51,698 nt of DNA from Streptomyces sp. Ru73 (GCF_002920575.1 NZ_PQSQ01000059.1:1-51698); one strand, 5' to 3'; numbered from the stretch's first letter, positions 7,915 to 17,172 are shown. A program made the numbers and translations. The notes: a model not told the origin generated them from the letters alone.

Positions 7915-10551
7915 GTGCCCGGTGAGAATCTGTCCCGAGACGAGGCCCGCGAGCGGGCCCGGCTGCTGGCCGTCGACGGGTACGAGGTGGCGCTGGACCT
8001 GCGGTCGGCCGTGGCCGAGGGCGAGGCGGCGCGCACCTTCCGGTCCGTCACCACCATCCGCTTCCGCTCCTCCCGGCCCGGCGCCGACACCTTCGCCGAC
8101 CTGATCGCGCCCGAGGTCACCCGGGTGACCCTGAACGGCCGCGAGCTGGACCCCGCCACCGTCTTCGACGGCGCCCGGATCGCCCTGCCCGACCTGGCCG
8201 CGGAGAACGTCCTCGTGGTGGACGCGCAGTGCGCCTACAGCCGCACCGGCGAGGGCCTGCACCGCTTCGTCGACCCCGAGGACGGCGAGGTCTACCTCTA
8301 CACGCAGTACGAGCCGGCCGACGCCCGCCGGGTCTTCGCGAACTTCGAACAGCCCGATCTCAAGGCCCCGTTCACCTTCGAGGTGACCGCGCCCGAGGGC
8401 TGGGTCGTGCTCAGCAACGGCGCCGAGGAGGGCGAAACCGAAGGGGCGCGCGAAGCGCATCCGCTGAAGGGCGGTGGTGGGCGACGGGTGGGCCCGGTGC
8501 ACCGCTTCGCCACGACGAAGCCCATCTCCACGTACATCACCGCCGTCGTCGCGGGCCCGTACCACTACGTCTCGGACACCTACCGGCGTACGTTCGAGGA
8601 CGGCACCGAGCTGGAGGTCCCGCTCGGCGCGCTCTGCCGCAAGGGCCTGGCCCGGCACTTCGACGCCGACGACGTCTTCACCGTCACCAAGCAGGGCCTG
8701 GACTTCTTCCACGACCACTTCGACTACCCGTACCCCTTCGGCAAGTACGACCAGGCGTTCGTGCCCGAGTACAACATCGGCGCGATGGAGAACCCGGGCT
8801 GCGTCACCTTCCGCGAGGAGTTCATCTTCCGCGGCAAGGTCACGCAGGCGTCGTACGAGCGGCGGGCCAACGTCATCCTGCACGAGATGGCCCACATGTG
8901 GTTCGGCGACCTGGTCACCATGGAGTGGTGGGACGACCTGTGGCTGAAGGAGTCCTTCGCGGACTTCATGGGCGCGCTGTCGCTGGCCGAGGCCACCCGC
9001 TTCAAGGACGGCTGGATCACCTTCGCCAACGGCCGCAAGGCGTGGGCGTACCGCGCCGACCAGCTGCCCTCCACCCACCCCATCACCGCGGACATCCGCG
9101 ACCTGGAGGACGCCAAGCTCAACTTCGACGGCATCACCTACGCCAAGGGCGCCTCGGTCCTCAAGCAGCTGGTGGCGTACGTCGGGCGGGACGCGTTCCT
9201 GGACGGCGCGCGGCGCTACTTCAAGCGCCACGCGTACGGCAACACCACGCTGGCCGACCTGCTGACCGCGCTGGAGGAGACCTCGGGCCGCGACCTCGCC
9301 GCCTGGTCCCGCTCCTGGCTGCAGACGGCCGGCGTCAACGCGCTGACCCCGCAGGTCACCTACGACGCGCAGGACCGCATCACCGAGCTGTCCGTCCTCC
9401 AGGAGGCCAGCCCGGCCCGGCCCGAGCTGCGGCCGCACCGGGTCGCGGTCGGCCTGTACCGCAGGGGCGACGCGGACGGCGCGCTGGTCCGGTACGCCCG
9501 TGCCGAGCTGGACGTCTCCGGGCAGCGCACGGCCGTCGAGGAGCTGGCCGGCGCCGAGCGCCCCGACCTGATCCTGGTGAACGACGAGGACCTGACGTAC
9601 TGCAAGGTCCGCTTCGACGAGCGGTCGCTGGAGACCCTGCGCGGCCACCTCGGCGAGATCACCGACCCGATGGCGCGCGCCCTGTGCTGGTCCGCGCTGT
9701 GGGGCCTGACCCGGGACGGGCTGATGCCGGCCCGCGACTACCTCGGCATCGTGCTGCGGTTCGCCGGCCGGGAGTCCGACATCGGCGTGCTGCAGACCCT
9801 GCACGCGCAGGCCCGTACCGCGCTGCACCACTACGCGGCGCCCGAGTGGCGGGAGACCGGTGCCCAGCAGCTGGCCCAGGGGGCGCTGCGCGAGCTGCGG
9901 CTCGCCGAGCCCGGCAGCGGCCACCAGCTGACCTGGGCCCGCTTCTTCGCGTCCGTCGCCTCCACCGAGGCCGACTTTCAGCTGCTGAACGGGCTGCTGG
10001 ACGGCACCGCGAAGATCGACGGGCTGGTGGTGGACCAGGAGCTGCGCTGGGCGTTCCTGGAGCCGCTGGCCGCCAACGGCATCGCCGACGAGCGGCGCAT
10101 CGACGCCGAACTGGCCCGGGACGACACCGCGTCCGGCAAGCGGCACCACGTCCGCTGCCTGGCGGCGCGGCCCTCGGCCGAGGTCAAGGCGCGTGCCTGG
10201 GCGGACGTGGTGGAGTCCGACGCGCTCTCCAACGCCCTGGTGGAGGCGACGATTTCGGGCTTCGACCAGCCGGGCCAGCGGGACCTGCTCGCGCCGTACG
10301 CGCCGAAGTACTTCGACGCGCTGCGCACGGTCTGGCAGGACCGGTCGATCGAGATCGGCATGGCCGTGGTCCGGGGCCTCTTCCCCGCGCTGCAGAGCAG
10401 CCCGGACACGCTGGACGCGGCCGACGCCTGGCTCATCGGGCACCCGGACGCGCCGCCCGCGCTGCGCCGCCTGGTGTCGGAGTCGCGGGACGATCTCGCG
10501 CGGGCGCTGCGGGCACAGGGTTGTGACGCAAAGGTCGGCGGCAGGCCGTAA
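7915..10551 (+). CDS. pepN: aminopeptidase N, M1 family, paralog 1
   Basis: 878 residues. A cytoplasmic zinc metallo-aminopeptidase that removes N-terminal residues from peptides. Visible motifs: substrate-recognition GAMEN (289-293), zinc-binding HEMAH (323-327) with the third ligand E346 in WLKESFAD, then the ERAP1-like helical C-terminal half. The start is GTG 7915 (VPGENLSRDEA), placed 7 bases after GAAGGAG and aligning with the second paralog. Compared with that paralog it carries an extra stretch of about 20 residues at 170-193, rich in Gly, Arg and Glu, which looks like a late insertion in a surface loop. A 25-codon frame (7848-7925) overlaps the start. The second copy lies 7 kb away in the same orientation. 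Confidence 0.95.
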   Translation: MPGENLSRDEARERARLLAVDGYEVALDLRSAVAEGEAARTFRSVTTIRFRSSRPGADTFADLIAPEVTRVTLNGRELDPATVFDGARIALPDLAAENVLVVDAQCAYSRTGEGLHRFVDPEDGEVYLYTQYEPADARRVFANFEQPDLKAPFTFEVTAPEGWVVLSNGAEEGETEGAREAHPLKGGGGRRVGPVHRFATTKPISTYITAVVAGPYHYVSDTYRRTFEDGTELEVPLGALCRKGLARHFDADDVFTVTKQGLDFFHDHFDYPYPFGKYDQAFVPEYNIGAMENPGCVTFREEFIFRGKVTQASYERRANVILHEMAHMWFGDLVTMEWWDDLWLKESFADFMGALSLAEATRFKDGWITFANGRKAWAYRADQLPSTHPITADIRDLEDAKLNFDGITYAKGASVLKQLVAYVGRDAFLDGARRYFKRHAYGNTTLADLLTALEETSGRDLAAWSRSWLQTAGVNALTPQVTYDAQDRITELSVLQEASPARPELRPHRVAVGLYRRGDADGALVRYARAELDVSGQRTAVEELAGAERPDLILVNDEDLTYCKVRFDERSLETLRGHLGEITDPMARALCWSALWGLTRDGLMPARDYLGIVLRFAGRESDIGVLQTLHAQARTALHHYAAPEWRETGAQQLAQGALRELRLAEPGSGHQLTWARFFASVASTEADFQLLNGLLDGTAKIDGLVVDQELRWAFLEPLAANGIADERRIDAELARDDTASGKRHHVRCLAARPSAEVKARAWADVVESDALSNALVEATISGFDQPGQRDLLAPYAPKYFDALRTVWQDRSIEIGMAVVRGLFPALQSSPDTLDAADAWLIGHPDAPPALRRLVSESRDDLARALRAQGCDAKVGGRP

Positions 10552-10676
10552 CCCGAGGCAGTACCAGCACTTATCGGCCGTCGAACGCTCGTACTTTAGG
10601 ACGTGGTTGTGCGGAAACGTCGACGGATCGGTAACAGCGGTTAGGGGGCGGCTCGGGCGAGGGAAAGGGCGGTGAC

Positions 10677-11792
10677 ATGAACCACAACACCCCGCTCTCT
10701 CCCCGCCCGTTGCACCACCTCGCCGACGTACGGCACCGCGTCCTGACCGCCCGGCAGCTGCGCGAGCACGGCATCGCGCCGTCCGACCTCGCCGAGCGGT
10801 GCCGGCCCGGCGGCCCCTGGCAGCAGATCCTGCCGGGGGTCCACCTGCTCCACCCCGGGCCGCCCACCAGCGAGGAACGGCTGCACGCCGTCCTGCTGTA
10901 CGCGGCCCGGCGCACCCCCGCCGCGTCCACGGGCCCCGACGGGGAACCGGCCGTGCCACCCCAGGGCGGCGCCGACCGTCATGAGCCCGAGGCGATGATC
11001 ACCGGTCTGGCGGCGCTCGCCCTGCACCGCTTCTCCTCCGCTCCCCCGCTGCTGTCCCTGGACCGCATCGAGGTGCTGGTGCCGCGCTCCCGGCGGCTGC
11101 GCTCGACGGGCTTCGCGCAGGTCGTACGGGCCCAGACGCCGCCGCCCGCGGTCGAGGTCAGCGGGCTGCCGGTCGCCCCGGTGCCCAGGGCGCTGGCCGA
11201 CGCGGTGGCCCGGCTGACCGGCCCGCAGACCACCCGTTCCGGGTTCGGGGAGAGCGAGATGACGGCGCTGGAGGCGGTGGGCGGACCGACGGCGATCCGC
11301 CGGCTGCTGAGCGAGGCGGTGCGCGGCGGGCACTGCGACCCGACCGCGGTGGTGCGGGAGCTGAGCCGGGCACGGCTGCTGGGCAAGCCGCAGGTGATGG
11401 ACGCGGTGGACGGCCTGCTGGCGGAGGGCCGGGCGCTCGCCGAGGGGATGCTGTACGCGCTGGTGCGGGACCACCGGCTGCCGGACCCGGTGTGGAACGT
11501 GGACCTGCGGCTGCCGGGCGGTCCTTACCTGGGCGGGGTGGACGCCTTCTGGCCGGTGCAGGCGGTGGCGCTGACGATCGACGCGCGGTCCCCGAAGTAC
11601 GCCGACCAGACGCTGTGGCCGGAGCACACCCGCACCCGTGAGCGGCTGGAGCGGCTGGGCATCACGGTCGTGCAGGTGACGCCGAAGAAGCTGCGGGAGG
11701 CGCCCGAGCAGCAGGCGGCGGTGGTGCGGACGGCGCTGATGGCGGCGGCCGACCGGGAGCCCAGCGCGTACGTGGCGGTGCTGCCGAAGTAG
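10677..11792 (+). CDS. AbiEi-antitoxin-like protein with N-terminal HTH and C-terminal nuclease-like domain
   Basis: 371 residues. The N-terminal part (about 15-60: VLTARQLREHGIAPSDLAER, then a GPWQQILPGVHLLHPG strand) matches the winged helix found in AbiEi-type antitoxins. The C-terminal part (about 260-350) has a VDLRLPGG...GGVDAFWP...LTIDARSPKY pattern resembling the DUF559/Vsr restriction-endonuclease-like fold. No AbiEii toxin gene lies next to it, so it is probably a solitary regulator or nucleic-acid-acting protein rather than half of a toxin pair. The ATG at 10677 follows a ggaaagggcggtgac stretch. It converges on the serine hydrolase gene. Function is unknown. Confidence 0.6.
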   Translation: MNHNTPLSPRPLHHLADVRHRVLTARQLREHGIAPSDLAERCRPGGPWQQILPGVHLLHPGPPTSEERLHAVLLYAARRTPAASTGPDGEPAVPPQGGADRHEPEAMITGLAALALHRFSSAPPLLSLDRIEVLVPRSRRLRSTGFAQVVRAQTPPPAVEVSGLPVAPVPRALADAVARLTGPQTTRSGFGESEMTALEAVGGPTAIRRLLSEAVRGGHCDPTAVVRELSRARLLGKPQVMDAVDGLLAEGRALAEGMLYALVRDHRLPDPVWNVDLRLPGGPYLGGVDAFWPVQAVALTIDARSPKYADQTLWPEHTRTRERLERLGITVVQVTPKKLREAPEQQAAVVRTALMAAADREPSAYVAVLPK

Positions 11793-11810
11793 GGCCTGCG
11801 GACGGCGGGA

Positions 11811-11836
11811 GGGCGGGCCCGGTGCCGGACCCGCCC
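11811..11836. terminator. hairpin between convergent genes
   Basis: A 10-bp stem with one mismatch (11811-11820 with 11827-11836) and 6-nt loop, midway between the stops of the AbiEi-like gene and the serine hydrolase gene. It could stop transcription in both directions. Confidence 0.55.
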
Positions 11837-11871
11837 CCGCGGGCGTCAGGCCCCGTGCGGGCCGTTGGACG

Positions 11872-13026
11872 TCACTTCCCGCCGCAGAACTCCGCCTCCA
11901 CCATGTCCACGCTGTCACCGGTCCAGTCGGCGTTGAGGTTGAACGCCGCGGTGTGCCGGCCGTCGCGGGTGCTGACCGCCTCGGAGGACGAGCCGTGGAT
12001 GCCGCCGCCGTGGCCGTACAGCCGTACGCCGCAGGACAGTTTCTGTGTCATCAGGCCGAGCCCGTACCGGATGCCCGGCCCCACCTCACCGGCCGGAACG
12101 GTGGTGAGCATCTCCTTGAGCTGCCGATGCGGGAACAGCTCGCCGCGCAGCAGCGCCCGGTAGAAGCGGTTGAGGTCGCCGGCCGTGGAGATCATCTCGC
12201 CGGCCGAGGAGGCGAGCGAGGGATTGAGCTCGGTGGCGTCGTACACCTCGGGCCCCGGCTTCTCCGCCAGCAGCTTGGAGTACGCGATGCCGTGCGGCCC
12301 GGGCATCCGCGGGTCCGTGCCGGGCACGACGGTGTGGCGCAGCCCGAGCGGCTTCAGGACGCGGCGCTCGACCTCCTTTCCGTACGGCTTTCCGGTGGCC
12401 TTCTCGATGACCATGCCGGCGAGTACGTAGTTGGTGTTGGAGTAGCTCCAGGACGTGCCCGGCTCGAAGGCGGGCGCGCCCTTCATGGCGAGCCGGACCA
12501 GCTGCCGCGGTGTCCAGGTGTCGTAACGGTGCTTCAGGAAGCCCGGCCCGGTGACCTTGTCGCGGAACTCCTCCGCCTCGAAGACGTCGCGGATGCCGCT
12601 GGTGTGGTTGAGCAGCTGCCGGAGGGTGACGCGGCGGCCGTCGTGGCCGTGGCCGCGTACGACGCCGGGCAGCCAGTGCTCCACGGTGTCGTCCAGGCTC
12701 AGCCGGTGCTCGGCCTCCAGCTGGAGCAGGACGGTGGCCACGAACGTCTTGGTGATGCTGCCGACGCGGAAGGCGTCGTCGGCGCCGCGCGGCTGTCCGG
12801 TGCCGGTGTTGCCCACCCCGGAGCTGGCCTTCCACACCTTCCCGTCCTCGGTGACCCGGCCGATCACGCCGGGGACGCCCTTGGCGACCTGTGCGTCCAT
12901 CGCCGCCCTGGTGCCCCGGTGGCCGTCGTGGCCCGGCCCGGCGGCGGTGGCCGCGGGCGCGGTGAACAGTGCCGTGCCCGCGACGGCGGCGGCCAGCGCC
13001 CCCGCCAGTGCGATCCGTGCCCTCAT
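11872..13026 (-). CDS. secreted class C beta-lactamase-like serine hydrolase (D,D-peptidase type)
   Basis: 384 residues. A signal peptide with cleavage near residue 29 (ATAAG) is followed by a beta-lactamase/transpeptidase-like domain. Catalytic elements: SITK (S90, K93), YSN (Y196-N198), and HGGG near the C-terminus in place of KTG. This set is typical of extracellular D-alanyl-D-alanine carboxypeptidases and esterase-like relatives of Streptomyces R61 type. The ATG at 13026 begins MRARIALAG. It lies 111 bases downstream of the metallophosphoesterase gene on the same strand, so co-transcription is possible. True beta-lactam hydrolysis cannot be predicted. Confidence 0.87.
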   Translation of the reverse strand: MRARIALAGALAAAVAGTALFTAPAATAAGPGHDGHRGTRAAMDAQVAKGVPGVIGRVTEDGKVWKASSGVGNTGTGQPRGADDAFRVGSITKTFVATVLLQLEAEHRLSLDDTVEHWLPGVVRGHGHDGRRVTLRQLLNHTSGIRDVFEAEEFRDKVTGPGFLKHRYDTWTPRQLVRLAMKGAPAFEPGTSWSYSNTNYVLAGMVIEKATGKPYGKEVERRVLKPLGLRHTVVPGTDPRMPGPHGIAYSKLLAEKPGPEVYDATELNPSLASSAGEMISTAGDLNRFYRALLRGELFPHRQLKEMLTTVPAGEVGPGIRYGLGLMTQKLSCGVRLYGHGGGIHGSSSEAVSTRDGRHTAAFNLNADWTGDSVDMVEAEFCGGK

Positions 13027-13137
13027 CGTCGTTCCCCCTCACTGCGGCGCCGGTGGCGCCTGCTGCCGGCTGCGGTCGGTGAGGGGGACCCGGGCGCGGG
13101 ATGCGGGGTTGAGGGGGCGCCGGGGGTTGAGCGTCAA

Positions 13138-14874
13138 TCAGCCACGCTTGAGGACCAGTTCGGTGTTGCGGTCGCCCGGCTGCCCGGCCAGGTCGGTGCG
13201 GGCCTCGGGCGCGTTGAAGGAAAGCTCCCGGTAGAGGGCGGCGAGGCCGGTCTGGGAGAGGTCGTGGAAGTCGGTGCGGTGCGGTGCGGCGGACTCCACG
13301 AGCGTGGTGAAGAGCGAGACCGTGCCGTCGTGGTTGTCCACCACCTCGATCACCCGCGCGAGCTGCGGGAAGTCGATGTGGGAGGCGGTGGAGACCTCCC
13401 AGAAGCCGTCGTGCGCGGTGATGTCGTTCTTGTGGCTGTGGCCGTTGATCCAGGCCAGAACGTTGCGGTGGGCGGAGAGCAGCCGGACCAGCTCGTCGCC
13501 GCCGTGCCGTCCCTCGTCGGGGCGCGCCGGGTCCGGGCGGGTGTTGTTCATGGTCTTGCTGGTGTGGTGGCTGAAGACCAGTACGTAGGAGTCCTTGTGC
13601 TCCTTCAGCTGCCGCTCCAGCCAGCGCAGCTGGGCGGTGCCGACGGAGCCGGTGTAGTGGCCGCCGGGGTCGGTGGTGTCCAGGCTGAGGCCGATCACGT
13701 CGTCGGAGACCTTGAAGGAGTAGTACAGCCGGTCCTCGTGCACGTTGGCCTCGGTGAAGCCGTGGCCGTGCGGCCCTGCGCCGGTGTAGGCCGGGTCGAG
13801 ATGGGCCCGGACGTACTCGGCGCGGGTGAAGGGCGCGCGCCGCGGGTCGGGCGTGACCTGCCGGGTGTGCCGCCGGTTCGCCTTCATCAGCGCCTTGAAG
13901 TCGGCGCCCGTGGGGTCGAGGCCCTTCTTCACGGCCTTCCAGACCCGCTCCGCCTCGTCCGCCGGCAGCGTCTCCAGCTTCCGGCCGCCGGTGGCGACCT
14001 CCGTCCAGTAGGAGTCGTCCGGCGCGTAGCAGCCGCCGGGCAGCTGGTCGTGGTTGCCGACCGTGCTGTACCAGGGGATGTCCAGGCCGGGGCTGTGCAC
14101 GGTGCGGATCGCGGCGTCCAGGAAGCCGGGCAGCCGCGGGAAGCCGAGCTGCTTGTCGGCGTCGCGCAGGTCGCTGCCCGGCTGCCAGTACAGCTTCAGG
14201 CCGCTGTCCTGGACGCCTTCGTAGTGCCGGGGGTCGCCGGTGTTGGGGACGATGCGGCCGCCGCTCATCGCGGCGAGGAACCAGTCCAGCTCGACCTTGG
14301 AGTTGTTGTCGGTGTTGTCGCCGGTGGTCATCGCGAAGGCGAGCGGCGAGCCGGTGGCGGGGCCGCCCTCGAGCGCGTTGACCCGCTCGATGAGTGAGAC
14401 GAGACCGGCCACCGACAGGGCCTCCTGGGGCCGCCAGGCGCTCGCGGTCTGCGCGCGCAGGTACTCGTACCGCAGCGGGCTCTGCACGTCGACCAGGTGC
14501 AGGTCGGTGAACTGGACGAAGGAGGCGAGCGTGGTGCGCCGCTCGTCCCGGCCGGGGCGCGCCGACGCCAGCTCGGTGCGGACCACCCGGGACCAGGCGG
14601 GGCCGTCGCCGAGGCGGCGGTAGCCGGTGGTGCCGCGCGGGGTGGCGACGGAGTGCAGGGTGGTGCCGCGCTGGAACGGCACGGGCGGTACGGCGGGCGC
14701 CGCCACCGGCTGCGGCGCGAAGGGCGGCGGCCCGGCCTGGGCCGGCACGGCGGTGGCCGTCCTGCCGGTCAGTCCGAGGGTGAGTCCGGCCCCGGCGGCG
14801 GCGCCGGCCACTCCGGTGGCGGCGAGGAACGTACGGCGGTCGAGGGTGGCGGCGGCGGACCGGATGCGGGACAT
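13138..14874 (-). CDS. Tat-exported metallophosphoesterase, TIGR03767 type
   Basis: 578 residues. A twin-arginine signal (DRRTFLAATG, R13-R14) precedes an Ala/Gly-rich hydrophobic stretch. The calcineurin-like metallophosphoesterase core shows FTDLHLVD, TTGDNTDNN, VGNHDQ, FSHH and NGHSHKND, which supply the two-metal site. The long insert between the GD and GNHD motifs is typical of the actinobacterial family named TIGR03767. The likely role is secreted phosphodiesterase or phosphatase activity, perhaps for phosphate or nucleotide scavenging; the substrate is unknown. The ATG at 14874 follows a GGGGAG ribosome-binding site. The serine hydrolase gene follows downstream. Confidence 0.85.
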   Translation of the reverse strand: MSRIRSAAATLDRRTFLAATGVAGAAAGAGLTLGLTGRTATAVPAQAGPPPFAPQPVAAPAVPPVPFQRGTTLHSVATPRGTTGYRRLGDGPAWSRVVRTELASARPGRDERRTTLASFVQFTDLHLVDVQSPLRYEYLRAQTASAWRPQEALSVAGLVSLIERVNALEGGPATGSPLAFAMTTGDNTDNNSKVELDWFLAAMSGGRIVPNTGDPRHYEGVQDSGLKLYWQPGSDLRDADKQLGFPRLPGFLDAAIRTVHSPGLDIPWYSTVGNHDQLPGGCYAPDDSYWTEVATGGRKLETLPADEAERVWKAVKKGLDPTGADFKALMKANRRHTRQVTPDPRRAPFTRAEYVRAHLDPAYTGAGPHGHGFTEANVHEDRLYYSFKVSDDVIGLSLDTTDPGGHYTGSVGTAQLRWLERQLKEHKDSYVLVFSHHTSKTMNNTRPDPARPDEGRHGGDELVRLLSAHRNVLAWINGHSHKNDITAHDGFWEVSTASHIDFPQLARVIEVVDNHDGTVSLFTTLVESAAPHRTDFHDLSQTGLAALYRELSFNAPEARTDLAGQPGDRNTELVLKRG

Positions 14875-15178
14875 GCGCGAACTCCCCGGGTGCGGACGCG
14901 GTGGTGTCGGGGGCGGGCCGGCCGCCCCTCACCGGGGATGTTTCGCACCGGGGGTGGACTGTGCGTGAACATGACCACAACGCGGGCCACCGATCTCCGC
15001 ACAGGGATCACGGCCGGGTCCTGGCGTGGTCCGCCCGCAACGGGACGCTCGCGGACCGGGCAGCCGCGCGTCATGTGGCGTTCACCTCACGGGGTAACCC
15101 GTCGCGCACGGGCGGACGCGGGGAGTGCGTCACCTCACCGGCGCGCCGGGCGCGGCACCCGGGCGCGCGGTGTGGGGT
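14875..15178. other. 304-base gap between HPP gene and metallophosphoesterase gene
   Basis: No convincing gene seen. The left part should hold the promoter of the metallophosphoesterase gene (transcribed leftward). The right part holds a bulged GC-rich hairpin next to the HPP stop. Confidence 0.5.
15136..15172 (-). terminator. bulged hairpin just downstream of the HPP gene
   Basis: Arms 15136-15150 and 15158-15172 pair with one single-base bulge on each side (caccg/cggtg, cgcgcc/ggcgcg, ggg/ccc). It lies 6 bases beyond the stop of the minus-strand HPP gene. Confidence 0.45.
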
Positions 15179-15775
15179 TCACCACCAGTACGTCGGATAC
15201 CTGCGGGCGCCGCGGCCGCCGAAGCGGTGCACGCAGACGCCGACGGCGGCCAGCAGCACCGTGGCGGCGGTCAGCAGGGCGAGGAAGGACAGCGGCTCGG
15301 GCCCCTGGAAGCCGACGATCGCGGCCGTGGCCATGGCGGGCGCGTGCGGCGTACGGGCCACGGAGGTCGCCCCGAAGGCCAGCGCGCCGGCCGCCGCCGC
15401 GCTCCAGACGCCGGCCCCCGCGACGGCCACCACGAGGAACCCGGCGCCGGCGGCCAGCAGGTGGCCCCCGATGATGCTGCGCGGCTGCGCGAGCGGGAGC
15501 GCCGGTGCGCCGGCGATCAGCGCGGCGCTGGCGGCGAGCGGCGGGATGAGGACGGGGTGCCGGACCAGGGCACCGGTCCCGGCCAGCACGAACAGCGCGA
15601 CGGCCACCGCGACGGTCGCGGCCAGCAGGGCGAGCGGCCGGGGCCGCGGGGGCGCCGCCGAGCGCAGGGCACGCGCGGAACCGGCGGCTGCGGGAACGGC
15701 GGCGGGAGTGGCGGCAGCGGCGGGGCCGGGGGTGTCTGTCTCCGGGTCGGCGACGGCAGGGGCAGGGGCGGTCAC
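15179..15775 (-). CDS. HPP-family integral membrane protein
   Basis: 198 residues. An Ala/Pro-rich cytosolic N-terminus of about 45 residues precedes four or so hydrophobic helices. The family-typical segment is PVLIPPLAASAALIAGAPALPLAQPRSIIGGHLLAAGAG. The usual HPP tripeptide region is degenerate here (RTPHAPAMATAAI). HPP proteins are poorly known; plant relatives transport nitrite into plastids. The start is GTG 15775, with a GAGAGG sequence about 10 bases upstream. The gene is divergent from asd over 289 bases. Role inferred from fold only. Confidence 0.7.
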   Translation of the reverse strand: MTAPAPAVADPETDTPGPAAAATPAAVPAAAGSARALRSAAPPRPRPLALLAATVAVAVALFVLAGTGALVRHPVLIPPLAASAALIAGAPALPLAQPRSIIGGHLLAAGAGFLVVAVAGAGVWSAAAAGALAFGATSVARTPHAPAMATAAIVGFQGPEPLSFLALLTAATVLLAAVGVCVHRFGGRGARRYPTYWW

Positions 15776-16064
15776 AGGAGCAGGGCCTCTCTGGGGGCTC
15801 TACGCCCCGTTCGGTACCGGAATGCACGGTCTTCGCGTCGGCACCTCGTTGTGACCTTCGCACTGTCCTTCGGGTAGGAGATTATGGGAGGGCAGTAGCG
15901 ACTCAGAAGTCACTTGTCCGCATGGCAAGATTTGTTTTCCGCTCCAGTCCGCTCCACTCCGTGAAACGGATTGGACAGGGCGACGGGTGTCACACGCATG
16001 ATGGAGGGACTTCTGAGCAGGGTTTCCTTTCGGAAATCGTCGCCAGTCCCCTAGAAGGAGTGCC

Positions 16065-17096
16065 ATGAGGATCGGAATCGTCGGAGCCACCGGCCAGGTC
16101 GGCGGTGTGATGCGAGGGATTCTCGCCGAGCGGAACTTCCCCGTGGAGCAGCTCCGGCTGTTCGCCTCGGCCCGGTCCGCCGGCCGCACGCTCCCGTGGC
16201 AGGACACCGAGATCACGGTCGAGGACGCGGCGACGGCCGACTACTCGGGCCTGGACATCGTCCTCTTCTCCGCGGGCGGCGCGACCGCCAAGGAGCTGGC
16301 GCCCAAGGTCGCAGCGGCCGGCCCGGTCGTGATCGACAACTCCTCCGCCTTCCGCCGCGACCCCGAGGTCCCCCTCGTGGTCTCCGAGGTGAACCCGCAC
16401 GCGGTCGCCGACCGCCCGAAGGGCATCATCGCCAACCCGAACTGCACGACGATGGCCGCCATGCCCGTGCTGCGCCCGCTGCACGCCGAGGCGGGGCTGA
16501 CGGCGCTGGTCGTCGCCACGTACCAGGCGGTCTCCGGCTCCGGCCTGGCCGGCGTCGAGGAGCTGGACGAGCAGGCCCGCAAGGCCATCGAGCAGGACGC
16601 GACCAAGCTGACGCACGACGGCTCCTCGGTGGAGTTCCCCGCGCCGAACAAGTACGTCCGCCCGATCGCGTTCAACGTCCTGCCGATGGCGGGCTCCATC
16701 GTGGACGACGGCCTCAACGAGACCGACGAGGAGCAGAAGCTCCGCCACGAGAGCCGCAAGATCCTGGAGATCCCCGAGCTGAAGGTCTCCGGCACCTGCG
16801 TGCGCGTCCCGGTCTTCTCCGGCCACTCGCTCCAGGTCAACGCGCGCTTCGAGCGCCCGATCAGCCCCGAGCGGGCGACCGAGCTGCTGGCCGGCGCGCC
16901 GGGCGTGGCCCTCTCCGACGTGCCGACCCCGCTGCAGGCCGCCGGCCAGGACCCGTCCTACGTCGGCCGCATCCGCAAGGACGAGACGGTCGACAACGGC
17001 CTGGCGCTCTTCCTCTCCAACGACAACCTCCGCAAGGGCGCGGCGCTCAACGCCGTCCAGATCGCGGAGCTGGTCGCGGCCGAGCTCAAGGGCTGA
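16065..17096 (+). CDS. asd: aspartate-semialdehyde dehydrogenase
   Basis: 343 residues. It reduces aspartyl phosphate to aspartate semialdehyde with NADPH, the second step towards lysine/diaminopimelate, threonine and methionine. Visible: Rossmann motif GATGQVG (7-13), catalytic cysteine C127 in NPNCTT, and the conserved segments SSAFRRD, TYQAVSGSG and SGHSLQVN. Full family length. The ATG at 16065 has AGAAGGAG 5 bases upstream. In many actinomycetes the aspartate kinase gene sits just upstream; here no kinase is adjacent and the gene stands alone, followed by a strong terminator. Confidence 0.96.
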   Translation: MRIGIVGATGQVGGVMRGILAERNFPVEQLRLFASARSAGRTLPWQDTEITVEDAATADYSGLDIVLFSAGGATAKELAPKVAAAGPVVIDNSSAFRRDPEVPLVVSEVNPHAVADRPKGIIANPNCTTMAAMPVLRPLHAEAGLTALVVATYQAVSGSGLAGVEELDEQARKAIEQDATKLTHDGSSVEFPAPNKYVRPIAFNVLPMAGSIVDDGLNETDEEQKLRHESRKILEIPELKVSGTCVRVPVFSGHSLQVNARFERPISPERATELLAGAPGVALSDVPTPLQAAGQDPSYVGRIRKDETVDNGLALFLSNDNLRKGAALNAVQIAELVAAELKG

Positions 17097-17129
17097 CCCG
17101 AGGCCGAGCTCACGGGCTGACGCCCGCAC

Positions 17130-17169
17130 CGAGGGGTGCCCGTACGGATCTCCGTACGGGCACCCCTCG
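17130..17169. terminator. hairpin terminator between asd and the DUF1203 gene
   Basis: Perfect 18-bp stem (17130-17147 with 17152-17169) and 4-nt loop, followed by cttt. It lies between convergent genes and likely works both ways. Confidence 0.9.
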
Positions 17170-17172
17170 CTT

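Noticed and set aside
7774..10959. Very long open frame on the minus strand across the first aminopeptidase gene
   Set aside because: Antisense shadow of pepN caused by third-position GC bias; the translation is low-complexity and the plus strand carries the clear M1 protease motifs.
11872..13026. Serine hydrolase as a beta-lactam resistance gene
   Set aside because: SxxK/YSN/HGGG motifs are shared with peptidases and esterases; nothing in the sequence shows beta-lactamase activity.
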